Assembly (NCBI GenBank): GCA_021613375.1
Contig: CM038720.1
Coordinates: 8,745,462 to 8,809,461, forward strand
DNA length: 64,000 bases
Source of the DNA: Megaleporinus macrocephalus
Taxonomy: Eukaryota > Chordata > Actinopteri > Characiformes > Anostomidae
Direction: 5' to 3'
The position numbers and the translations under genes were made by a program. The number at the start of each line of letters is the position of its first letter. Positions within the stretch are counted from its first letter, which is position 1. Below are positions 1 through 11,815 of this stretch, in pieces. Below the pieces are notes generated by a model. The model was not told where the DNA came from. It saw nothing but the letters and a program-made list of their open reading frames with translations, and ran no database searches.

Positions 1-418
1 GTTAGCGGTTGTTCCTATTAAAACACTGCGTTTACAGATTTAGTCATGAGCATATTTACTGCTGTCCAAGCTCTCCGTCTTAGCCAAACCATATCATAAA
101 GCTTTCAGTCTGAACCCTTTTTAAAATGTATGAGAAAGTATTCAGACCCCCATATGAAGCAGCGTCTACAAATCACATTTAAAACATTATTAGTCTGAAT
201 AAACTTTTCAACTCGCTGAGGCTCACCGAGGAACATCTAAACCTCCTAAACATCTAAACTATTATCAGCTGAATCAGTTTATCTGTTTTCTCACACTCCC
301 GCATGCCTGACTAAGACTTTCAGTTGTTGTAAGCTGCTGTGTGAACTCAGGCGTGACCCTGAAGTAAGTCTGGCATATATTTAGGAAAGCAACCTCCACG
401 CTCGAGATGCGACAAACT
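1..418. other. Non-coding sequence, probably ksr1 intron
   Basis: AT-rich sequence with no exon that I can recognise. The next ksr1 exon downstream (3514) begins in the middle of a codon, so an upstream exon must exist; none of its expected content (the proline-rich segment before the C1 domain) is visible here. This stretch is therefore most likely intron of ksr1. Confidence 0.5.
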
Positions 419-2600
419 TGTCTTTTCCTTGCTCGACTGCCAGGGAGAAGAAGTCTAGCCATTCCTTTGTGACACCATAAACCAGCATGACAGTTGATAA
501 TGTAGTGTAGCAATGAGCTTTTTGCTTACATGGGGATTCAAAAAGATGTAAACTGAGCAATAAATACTTTTAATAATATATTTATTGATAACTAATAGTA
601 TTAAATGATCCATTCATGCTTTCAAGCTCTGTGTTTTCCTTGCTCAACTTCCAGGGAGAAGAAGTCTAGCCATTCCTTTGTGACACCATAAACCAGCATG
701 ACAGTTAGAAGCAAGAGCACTAGAGAAAACAGAAGTATGCTGATAATGTAGAGTAGCAATGAGCTTTTTACTTACATCAGGATTCAAAATGATTTAAAAC
801 TGAGCAATAAATACTTTAATTATTTATTTATTGATAACTAATAGTATTAAATGATCCATTCATGCTTTCAAGCTCTGTGTTTTCCTTGCTCGACTGCCAG
901 GGAGAAGAAGTCTAGCCTTTCCTTTGTGACACCATAAACCAGCATTACAGTGAGAAGCAAGAGCACTAGAGAAAACAGAGGTAGACTGATTATGTAGTGT
1001 AGCAATGAGCTTTTTGCTTATATCAAGATTAGAAAAGATTTAAAACTGAGCAATAAATACTTTTAATAATGTATTTATTGATAACTAATAGTATTAAATG
1101 ATCCATTCATGCTTTCAAGCTCTGTGTTTTCCTTGCTCGACTGCCAGGGAGAAGAAGTCTAGCCATTCCTTTGTGACACCATAAACCAGCATGACAGTTG
1201 ATTATGTAGTGTAGCAATGAGCTTTTTGCTTACATCAGGATTAAAAAAGATTTAAAACTGAGCAATAAATACTTTTAATAATATATTTATTGATAACTAA
1301 TAGTATTAAATGATCCATTCATGCTTTCAAGCTCTGTGTTTTCCTTGCTCGACTGCCAGGGAGAAGAAGTCTAGCCATTCCTTTGTGACACCATAAACCA
1401 GCATGACAGTTAGAAGCAAGAGCACTAAAGAGAACTAAAGTACGCTGATAATGTAGTGTAGCAATGAGCTTTTTGCTTACATGGGGATTCTAAAATATTT
1501 CAAACTGAGCAATAAATACTTTAATAATGTATTTATTGATAACTAATAGTATTAAATGATCCATTCATGCTTTCAAGCTCTGTGTTTTCTTTGCTCGACT
1601 GCCAAGGAGAAGAAGTCTAGCCATTCCTTTGTGACACCATAAACCAGCATGACAGTTGATAATGTAGTGTAGCAACAAGCTTTTTGCTTACATCAAGATT
1701 AAAAAAGATTTAAAACTGAACAATAAATACTTTTAATAATGTATTTATTAAAAACTAATAGTATTAAATGATCCATTTATGCTTTCAAACTCTGTGTTTT
1801 CCTTGCTCGACTGCCAGGGAGAAGAAGTCTAGCCATTCCTTTGTGACACCATAAACCAGCATGACAGTTAGAAGCAAGAGCACTAGAGAAAACAGAAGTA
1901 TGCTGATAATGTAGAGTAGCAATGAGCTTTTTACTTACATCAGGATTCAAAATGATTTAAAACTGAGCAATAAGTACTTTAATTATTTATTTATTGATAA
2001 CTAATAGTATTAAATGATCCATTCATGCTTTCAAGCTCTGTGTTTTCCTTGCTCAACTTCTAGGGAGAAGAAGTCTAGCCATTCCTTTGTGACACCATAA
2101 ACCAGCATTACAGTTAGAGCACTAGAGGAAACTAAAGTACGCTGATAATGTAGTGTAGCAATGAGCTTTTTGCTTACATCAAGATTAAAAAAGATTTAAA
2201 ACTGAACAATAAATACTTTAATAATGTATTTTTTGATAACTAATAGTATTAAATGATCCATTCATGCTTTCAAGCTCTGTGTTTTCCTTGCTTGACTGCC
2301 AGGTAGAAGAAGTCTAGCCATTCCTTTGTGACACCATAAACCAGCATTACAGTTGATAATGTAGTGTAGCAATGAGCTTTTTGCTTACATGGGGATTCTA
2401 AAATATTTCAAACTGAGCAATAAATACTTTAATAATGTATTTATTGATAACTAATAGAGAAAACAGAAGTAGACTGATAATGTAGTGTAGCAATGAGCTT
2501 TTTGCTTACGTCAGGATTCAAAATGATTTAGGACTTTTAATAATGTATTTAAATACTTTTAATAATGTATTTATTGATAACTAAACGTATTAAATGATCC
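419..2600. repeat. Tandem repeat, ~210-247 bp unit, about 9 copies
   Basis: The landmark 'agaagaagtctagcc' occurs near 447, 656, 902, 1146, 1362, 1609, 1820, 2066 and 2309. Spacing alternates between roughly 245 and 215 bp because a ~33-bp segment ('agaagcaagagcactagag' and following bases) is present in some units and missing in others. A truncated unit closes the array at 2460-2600. The same landmark also occurs once at about 8505, so the unit probably derives from a dispersed element that was amplified here. No coding content. Confidence 0.85.
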
Positions 2601-2868
2601 ATTCATGCATGATGAATGAAAATATATTGATTTTTAGATTTCTGTCCACCCTAACACACACACACAGAGACACTTGCCCACACGTCGCCCAAAGCTGTTG
2701 CTCATTAGATATGCTTACACAGAACTGAGCGTCTTTTGTTCTCTTTAAAGAGGCTTCACTGAAGTGACTACAAGCTCTGTCAAAAAAACAACTTCCTCCA
2801 AAATACCAGTTCACAGAAAAGAGCAACTGGTCATACATGTTAATGTAAAGAGATTTTATTCCTTATTT

Positions 2869-2980
2869 ATTATTGGAGCATTTCTATTGGTCCATTCACC
2901 GTGTCATTGTAATACAGTGTAAAGAGCAGCGAGCAGAGCTGAAATAATATAGAAAAATTTAAATAATGAATATAATGGAC
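2869..2980. mobile_element. Fragment of the recurrent ~200-bp MITE
   Basis: Holds the internal motif 'ggagcatttctattggtcc' and following bases shared with the better preserved copies (for example 27655-27870 and 52118-52330). The terminal inverted repeats are missing, so this is an old, truncated copy. Confidence 0.5.
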
Positions 2981-3178
2981 ATACGTACAGTGATGATGTG
3001 TGTCATGGTGACACCCCGCCATGACCCTAAGGTTACCCCAACAACACTCCATAATTCAGTTTGGCAAATTTGACCTCAGTTCCGCCTTAAATTGGCTTAA
3101 CCCCCCCCCCCCAACACCACCACAGTTCCCAGCTCGGTCTGGATGTTTGTTTTCCTGTAAATGAGAATCCGCTCACGT

Positions 3179-3513
3179 TAATGATTAACTCCGGACGTTT
3201 GCGCTGGTCGACAGTGGAGAGGTTATCGCAGCTCCTCTTCCCGTACGGCGGAGCCTGGCTGGTTGCATCACTGCGGGTCGAAGCCTTGACCAGAGTGGTG
3301 AAGTATGTGGGGAGGTTCTCTGACCTCATGTTTCCATTCAGAGAGAACTCTCTCTTATCTCGGGCTGCCCGGAGAGTCATGCTATACTCCCTCAAAGCCC
3401 GCTTTGTGTGTCTGGGAATGGGAGAAGCATGCCGACTGGTGGGGGGGGGTGTGGGTGGATACTGTGGCTCCTTCTCTGTCTCACTGTCTTCCCTCGGTTC
3501 TGTCTGCCTGCAG
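3179..3513 (-). other. Unexplained coding-like block, minus strand
   Basis: A GC-richer island with an open frame on the minus strand running through the whole block, part of a 219-codon frame (3746-3087). The translation is not low-complexity: it contains segments such as REYSMTLRAARDKREF and ENLPTYFTTLVKAST. On the minus strand the block ends in AAC|GTGAGC, a good splice donor, near 3179. I do not recognise the protein. The 3' part of the longer frame runs antisense through the ksr1 exon at 3514-3583, so that part is certainly a shadow. It may be a domesticated or decayed transposon piece, or an exon of a nested gene. No function is proposed. Confidence 0.3.
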
Positions 3514-3583
3514 ATAACATCACGGTCCATCGCAGCTCTCCTCAGGCTGTGAGGAGGGACATCGGCCTGGCTGTCACTCACAG
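3514..3583 (+). CDS. ksr1: ksr1 exon a: segment before the C1 domain
   Basis: The acceptor is a long pyrimidine tract ending ctgcag; the donor is AG|gtaacc. It reads ...[21 protein letters not shown] and ends with two bases of an Arg codon. This matches the QMVRRDIGLSVTHR segment just before the C1 domain of mammalian KSR1. The final His is the first zinc ligand of the C1 domain. The exon opens with two bases completing a split codon, so at least one coding exon precedes it outside the window. Confidence 0.9.
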
Positions 3584-6500
3584 GTAACCCCTCCGACCAC
3601 AGAGTCAGATCAGGTTTTGTAAGCGAACCCACCGGCCACTTTATTAGAAACACTGCTTCGTAGCTCCACCTGTAGCTGCTTTGGCTGGAGCTCCTTCGGT
3701 TGACACACTTTGGCAAACTAGCCTTTTTCAGCCAATCAGTGATCATTATTTCAGTCGCCTTCCTTACGGTGTCCAGCAGCGAACGTCAGTACTCCTTCAG
3801 GACTCCTGGATGACCACAGTCTCGAGGGCGAGGGTAGACGCCTGGTGATGTCCAGAACATGAGCACCTGGAAAACACTAAACGCTGGCACCAGTTAAATA
3901 AACATGGCAAACAATAGAGCTACCAATAACAAATACCTGTCCTGAAGTCGGGCCGCTGGGGTGGGCAACAAGGTCCGGGGGGCTGCAGGTTTGAGCAAAA
4001 GTCTAGTAAAATTAAAGAGTGGTCATATACACCAATCAGCCATAACATTAAACCACCTCCTTATATCTTCACACACTGTCCACTGTATCAGCTCCACTGA
4101 CCATACAGGATCTATAGCTGATTCACTATATACTTTATTACCCCATTCTTTATCGGCCGGACCCCCACAGGACCACCACAGAGCAGATACTATTAGGGAG
4201 GCGGATCATACCCAGCACTGCAGTGACACTGATATGGTGGTGGTGTGTTAGAGTGTGTTTTGCTGGTGTGAGTGGATCAGACACAACAGTGCTGCTGCTG
4301 CTGGAGTGTTTAAACACCTCAGTGTCACTGCTGGACTGAGAATCGTCCACCAACCAAAACTATCCAGACAGCAGTGTCCTGTGGACGGTGTCCTGTGTCC
4401 ACTGATGAAGGACTAGAGGAACACAAACTGTGCAGCAGCAGATGAGCTACTGTCTCTGACTTTACATCTACAAGGTGGACCAGCAAGTAGTAGGAGTGTC
4501 TAATAGAGTGGACAGTGAGTGGACATACTCCTGATCCACTCAGTGTCACTGCTGGACTGAGAATCGTCCACCAACCAAAACTATCTAGACAGCAGTGTCC
4601 TGTGGACGGTGTCCTGTGTCCACTGATGAAGGACTAGAGGAACACAAACTGTGCAGCAGCAGATGAGCTACTGTCTCTGACTTTACATCTACAAGGTGGA
4701 CCAGCAAGTAGTAGGAGTGTCTAATAGAGTGGACAGTGAGTGGACATACTCCTGATCCACTCAGTGTCACTGCTGGACTGAGAATCGTCCACCAACCAAA
4801 ACTATCCAGACAGCAGTGTCCTGTGGACGGCGTCCTGTGTCCACTGATGAAGGACTAGAGAACACAAACTGTGCAGCAGCAGATGAGCTACTGTCTCTGA
4901 CTTTACATCTACAAGGTGGACCAGCAAGTAGTAGGAGTGTCTAATAGAGTGGACAGTGAGTGTACATACTCCTGATCCACTCAGTGTCACTGCTGGACTG
5001 AGAATCGTCCACCAACCAAAACTATCCAGACAGCAGTGTCCTGTGGACGGCGTCCTGTGTCCACTGATGAAGGACTAGAGAACACAAACTGTGCAGCAGC
5101 AGATGAGCTACTGTCTCTGACTTTACATCTACAAGGTGGACCAGCAAGTAGTAGGAGTGTCTAATAGAGTGGACAGTGAGTGGACACAGAGTTTACATAC
5201 TCCTGATCCACTCAGTGTCACTGCAGTGCTGAGAAGGACTCATTATACCTGCTCTGTGGTGGTCCTTTAGGGGTCCTCGTCATTGCATATAAAGCATATA
5301 AACAAGCAAACTGCTTAGTGTCTGTCGTATGTGGTATTCTAAGGTTCTCCACCAAGTCCTGGCTATCACAGACGTGTCAAGTGTGTCAGAAGAACATGAT
5401 CTTCGGAGTGAAGTGCAAACACTGCAGGTGAGTTACTGAAGGTGAGGTGCGTAGACGTTAACGGAAGACTTCAGTTGCCGTACAAGTGAGCAGCTAGTGG
5501 GTGTTCTAATGGCTGCTTTCATCTCCGCAGGTTAAAGTGTCACAATAAATGTACAAAAGAAGCTCCTTCCTGCAGAATATCATTCCTCCCCAGTAAGTGC
5601 TCCGTTCATTCTCTATTCAGAGCGCGCGAATGACAGAGTCCTTGAAAAGCTTCAGTCTCACAGTCCTCCACGCTTCTCTTTCACTCTCAGTCACAAAGAT
5701 CCGGAGGACGGAGTCCGTGCCGTCGGACATCAACAACCCTGTGGACCGCCCGGCCGAGGCGCCGCAGTTTGGCACCTTACCAAAGGCAATAACGAAGAAG
5801 GTAGTGACCTTTTATATCAGACTGAACTTCAGCTTCAGCAGCTGCTGTGATTCTTACCATCGTAGTGGCGTAGATGACTAAAGAAATAGAGGCTGATATT
5901 GTGGGTGTCGGTGTTATTAGGATTTGGAAGTGTGGACCAGGCTCTTTTCTTTACAGTGGTGTTGAATGGAACCAGAGGTCACTGTGTCTGTCTACACCAC
6001 AAATGTATTCATCTTATTTACTGTGCAAACCACCAACCAACCTACACGAGTCTGCTGAGATTTATATCATTGCTGTCCAGATTTTTGTTCATTTTTACAA
6101 AGGTGTCATAAGTATTCACATTTATTACTCAGGTAGAAGTATAGATACTAGTTGAAGTATTAACTCAAGCTTTTTACTCTAGTAAAAGTGTAAAAGTACT
6201 GCTTTCAAAACTACTTAAAGTATAAAACTAAAAGTAATGAAGGAAAAAAGTTGCTATTAAGGACAAATGCTTAGGTTACACCACAGGGGTCTATAGTGCA
6301 CTAAAACCCCATTCTTCTAAAAGCCATAATGACTATAATGTTATATTAAAATGTTAATGTTGATAAATTTGGGACACTAGGCTTCCTGTTTCAGCTCATA
6401 TACACCCATTAAACATGAATGTAGTTTAGTACAATGTAAATATATTAAAGAAGCATATCTGTTACTACTGAACATTAACATGTGTTTCATGGAGCAGAAG

Positions 6501-9500
6501 ATATAATGACTAGTTGTCTATAAGTATTGTAATGAAGTCAAACTTCAAAGACATGTTATCAATAATCTTTACTGGAATGTAAATGTACATGAATGAAAAC
6601 AAACTGAAATGAAACAGGAGAAACGAGACCATGTTTAAAATGTAAAGAGTAGAAAGTACAGATAATGGAGTGTAAATGTAAGGAGTAGAAAGTACAGATA
6701 ATGGAGTGTAAATGTAAGGAGTAGAGAGTACAGATAATGGAGTGTAAATGTATGGAGTAGAAAGTACTGATAAGGGAGTGTAAATGTAAGGAGTAGAGAG
6801 TACAGATAATGGAGTGTAAATGTAAGGAGTAGAAAGTACTGATAATGGAGTGTAAATGTAAGGAGTAGAAAGTACAGATAATGGAGTGTAAATGTAAGGA
6901 GTAGAAAGTACAGATAATGGAGTGTAAATGTAAGGAGTAGAAAGTACTGATAATGGAGTGTAAATGTAAGGAGTAGAAAGTACAGATAATGGAGTGTAAA
7001 TGTAAGGAGTAGAGAGTACTGATAATGGAGTGTAAATGTAAGGAGTAGAAAGTACTGATAATGGAGTGTAAATGTAAGGAGTAGAAAGTACTGATAATGG
7101 AGTGTAAATGTAAGGAGTAGAAAGTACAGATAATGGAGTGTAAATGTAAGGAGTAGAAAGTACAGATAATGGAGTGTAAATGTAAGGAGTAGAAAGTACA
7201 GATAATGGAGTGTAAATTTAAGGAGTAGAAAGTACAGATAATGGAGTGTAAATGTAAGGAGTAGAAAGTACAGATAATGGAGTGTAAATGTAAGGAGTAG
7301 AGAGTACAGATAATGGAGTGTAAATGTAAGGAGTAGAAAGTACTGATAATGGAGTGTAAATGTAAGAAGTAGAAAGTACTGATAATGGAGTGTAAATGTA
7401 AGGAGTAGAAAGTACAGATAATGGAGTGTAAATGTAAGGAGTAGAGAGTACTGATAATGGAGTGTAAATGTAAGGAGTAGAAAGTACTGATAATGGAGTG
7501 TAAATGTAAGGAGTAGAAAGTACTGATAATGGAGTGTAAATGTAAGGAGTAGAAAGTACAGATAATGGAGTGTAAATGTAAGGAGTAGAAAGTACAGATA
7601 ATGGAGTGTAAATGTAAGGAGTAGAAAGTACTGATAATGGAGTGTAAATGTAAGGAGTAGAAAGTACAGATAATGGAGTGTAAATGTAAGGAGTAGAAAG
7701 TACTGATAATGGAGTGTAAATGTAAGGAGTAGAAAGTACTGATAATGGAGTGTAAATGTAAGGAGTAGAAAGTACAGATAATGGAGTGTAAATGTAAGGA
7801 GTAGAAAGTACAGATAATGGAGTGTAAATGTAAGGAGCAGAAAGTACAGATAATGGAGTGTAAATATAAGGAGTAGAAAGTACTGATAATGGAGTGTAAA
7901 TGTAAGGAGTAGAAAGTACAGATAATGGAGTGTAAATGTAAGGAGTAGAAAGTACAGATAATGGAGTGTAAATGTAAGGAGTAGAAAGTACTGATAATGG
8001 AGTGTAAATGTAAGGAGTAGAAAGTACTGATAATGGAGTGTAAATGTTAAGAGTAGAAAGTACAGATAATGGAGTGTAAATGTAAGGAGTAGAAAGTACA
8101 GATAATGGAGTGTAAATGTAAGGAGTAGAAAGTACAGATAATGGAGTGTAAATGTAAGGAGTAGAAAGTACAGATAATGGAGTGTAAATGTAAGGAGTAG
8201 AAAGTACTGATAATGGAGTGTAAATGTAAGGAGTAGAAAGTACTGATAATGGAGTGTAAATAGCTTTTGTCCTTAATAGTATTTTTTCCTCATATTACTT
8301 TTACTTTTATACTTTAAGTAGTTCTGAAAGCAGTACTTTTACACTTTTACTGGAGTAAAAAGCTTCAGTTGATACTTCAACTTCTACAGAAGTATTTTTA
8401 AACCCTAGTATCTGTACTTCTACCTGATTGGTGAATGTAAACTTCACATCACCCTACCTCATGTTAAACTAATCCTTTCCAAATAGGGCTTTAGATGGGG
8501 AGAGAGAAGAAGTCTAGCCATTCACTCACAGCACCAGTATTCAGGGACAGTTAATAGAGTTAGCGAGCCGGCTATTTTGGAACTGCAGTAAGGATTAATT
8601 ATTTAGTGTCTTGAAAATTCATACCAGAATAAGGCTGAGCTTCGAACTTATACTTATCAATACCAGATAATATGGAACAATCGATTGTGATGAAAATGTT
8701 TTAGTCATACGTATAAGCCTTAACGTCTATGTTCTCTTTCTTTCTGTCTCTCCAAGGATCATCCACCTGTGCTGAATCAGCTGGACTCCAGCAGTAATCC
8801 CTCCTCTACCACCTCATCCACTCCCTCCTCTCCCGCCCCCTTCCAGCAGAGCAACCCCACTAGCGCCACTCCGCCCCCCAACCCATCTCCCAAGGGTCAC
8901 CGCGACAACCGCTTCCACTTCCCAGGTGAGTGTCTGGTCATGGTTTGGAGTACCTCATGACGGAGTTGTTTTAGTGTTGATATTTAATTTACATTGCACA
9001 TTTATTTGACTGTAATTACGTAATTAGATAGTTAATTAATTAATTACATGTATGTTCAGAATAATAATTTCATAAATTAAACCGAAAGTAATTTCGGGAA
9101 ATAATTAATATACAACTACAACCTGATTTTATGTATTAACAGGTATTTGTGTAGTATTTAATTTATGCTGTTTATGTTTTCTAGCATTTGTATGTGTGCA
9201 CTTTTCACACGTATCACTACAAAGATACTAACATGTCCTGAAAGATTATATTTCTATCCTGTCCCATTTGTAACACACTAAAATATCGTCACTGTCCAAT
9301 GAAAAACGAGTATCTTTATAGGAGAGACCAAAAACATACTTTACTTTCAATGCAAGCTATTTTGGAGCACTTCTATTGGTCCATTCATCTTGTTTTTCAT
9401 TGGACAGCGACTATATACTATATTCCCAAAAGTATTCACTCACCCGTCCAAATCATTGAATTCTGGTGTTCCAATCAATTTCATGGCCACAGGTGTATAA

Positions 9501-11725
9501 AACCAAGCACCTAGTCATACAGACTGCTTCTAAACACATTAGTGAAAGAGTGGGTCTCTCTTAGGAGCTCAGTGAACTCCAGCCTGGTCCCGTGATAGGA
9601 CGCCACCTGTGCAACAAGTCCAGTCCTGAAGTTTCCTCACTGCTAAGTATTCCACAGTGGACTGTCAGTGGTGTTCTAACAAAGTGGAAGTGATTGAGAA
9701 CAACAGCAACTCAGACACCAAGTGGTAGAACACATACAATGACAGAGCAGGTCAGCGGATGCTGAGGACCATAGTGCACAGAGGTCACCAACTTTCTACA
9801 GAATCAATCTCTAAAGACCTCCAAACTTCATGTGGCCTTCAGATCAGCTCAAGAACAGAGCGTAGAGAGCTTTGTGGAATGGGTTTCCATGGCCGAGCAG
9901 CTGCATCCAAGCCTTATATCACCAAGAACTATGCAGAGCGTTGGATGCAGTGGAGTACAGCACACCACCACTGGACTCTAGAGCAGTGGAAACGTGTTCT
10001 CTGGAGTGACCAATTACGTCTGGTGATCCGATAGACGAGTCAGGAGAACGGTACTTGTCTTCATTGTGTTGAGTGTAAAGTTTGGTGGAGGGGGGATTAT
10101 GATGTCTGGGTGTGTTTCAGGAGGTGGGCTCGGCCTGTCAGTTCCAGTCAAAGGAACTCTTAATGCTTCAGCAGACCAAGAGAGTTTTGACAATTTCATG
10201 CTCCCAACTTTGTGGGAACGGTTTGGGGACGGCCCCTTCCTGTTCCAACATGACTGCCCACCAGTGCACAAAGCAGCTCCATAAAGACATGGAGGAGCGA
10301 GTTTGGTGTGAAAGAACTTGACCGGCCTGCACAGGTTGAGTCCTGACCTCAACCTGATAGAACACCTTTGAGACGAATCAGAGTGGAGACTGCGAGCCAG
10401 ACCTTCTCGTCCAACATCAGAGTCTGACCTCATCAATGTGCTTCTGGAAGAACTGTTGGTCAAACATTCCCATAAACACTCTCCTAAACCGCGTGGAGAG
10501 CCTTCCCAGAAGAGCTGAAGCTGTTATAGCTGCAAAGGTTGGGCCGACATCATATTAAACCCTATGGATTAAGAATGGGACGTCACTCAAGTTCATATGT
10601 GTGTGAAGACGGATGAGTGAATGCTTTTGGTGATATAGTCTATATCTCTAATTCAGTTGCTCCGAGCATTCGGGTTCAGTCTTGCTGTTTTAACCCCTGA
10701 CGTTCTTCCTGCCTGTCGATTTCTCTCCCCCTTTTCTCCTCGTCCCTAAAGCTGCCTGCTACTTTCAGCATAGACAGCAGTTTATCTTCCCTGGTGAGTT
10801 AAAGAAGCCCAGAAACTTTCACACCGTGTGACCACTTTCCCCCCATCCAGTGTCCCGACCCTTGCTGTCCAGTCATCATTTCTGTGTGTGATGTCTTATG
10901 TTCTTTAACAAGCTAACACTGAATGAGTCAATGAATACTCAATTGCATTGTGGTATTGAGTTATTTGTACTTGTATTTGTATTAAATAATAATAAGAAAA
11001 TAAAACTTGTACTTGTATTAAATAATAATAATGTTTATTTATAAATTATTATTATTATTATTATTATAAATGTTTTTATAGAAGTTTAAATACATGTAGA
11101 GTTCCTCAGTAATACAGCATTTACAGTTTTTAAATTGCAAGTGACTATATGTATTTAACCCTTTGATGCGCAACCTGGTGACCCGACTGAGATTTTATCT
11201 TCTACATCTTTACAATAAATTAATTTAATCATTTAAGCTTCTATAAATTCCTCAGTTTACTTGTTTCTGATCTTCACAAATCAGCTTTATTATTTTTTAC
11301 TTTGTATTACAAACACACAACATGGCTCAGAATTAACCCTTGTGTGTTCACTATGGAGTTTGATAGGAATGGTTGACATTTGTAAACATTTGCAGTCAGG
11401 AACATATTTAAAAACACTATTTTTGTTCATGAAGTAAATAAATAAGAATTAAAATAAGGATTTAAGATCGAAAACAAGTTTTTTATGGACACTTGGATCA
11501 TTAAATAATGAAATAAACTGATTTTAATAGATTTACCAAAGAGATACACAGCAGTACATACAATAACATAGGAAATAAATACGGGGCAGGTTTAACCTGT
11601 TGTGCATTAGGAAGGGTTTACTTAGCTTGTGCATCAAAGGGTTAAAAACAAGTTTTGAAACAGTAGAAACATGCACAGATATTTAAGTACTCAGTACTGT
11701 TTGATAATTGGCCTGTTTCCAGTTT

Positions 11726-11815
<90 letters not shown>

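Larger units (their letters stand above)
5801..8756. other. ksr1 intron filled by a fold-back element
   Basis: No coding content apart from chance frames. It holds a short dispersed repeat near 5930-6080, the fold-back and minisatellite element at 6110-8440, and near 8500-8560 a single relative of the 0.4-2.6 kb tandem unit. Confidence 0.7.

Noticed and set aside
3181..3552. 123-codon plus-strand frame
   Set aside because: It crosses the ksr1 acceptor in a different frame from the conserved exon; it has no recognisable similarity.
4325..4990. Three near-identical minus-strand frames
   Set aside because: They are successive copies of the 219-bp repeat in the fold-back element, not a gene family.
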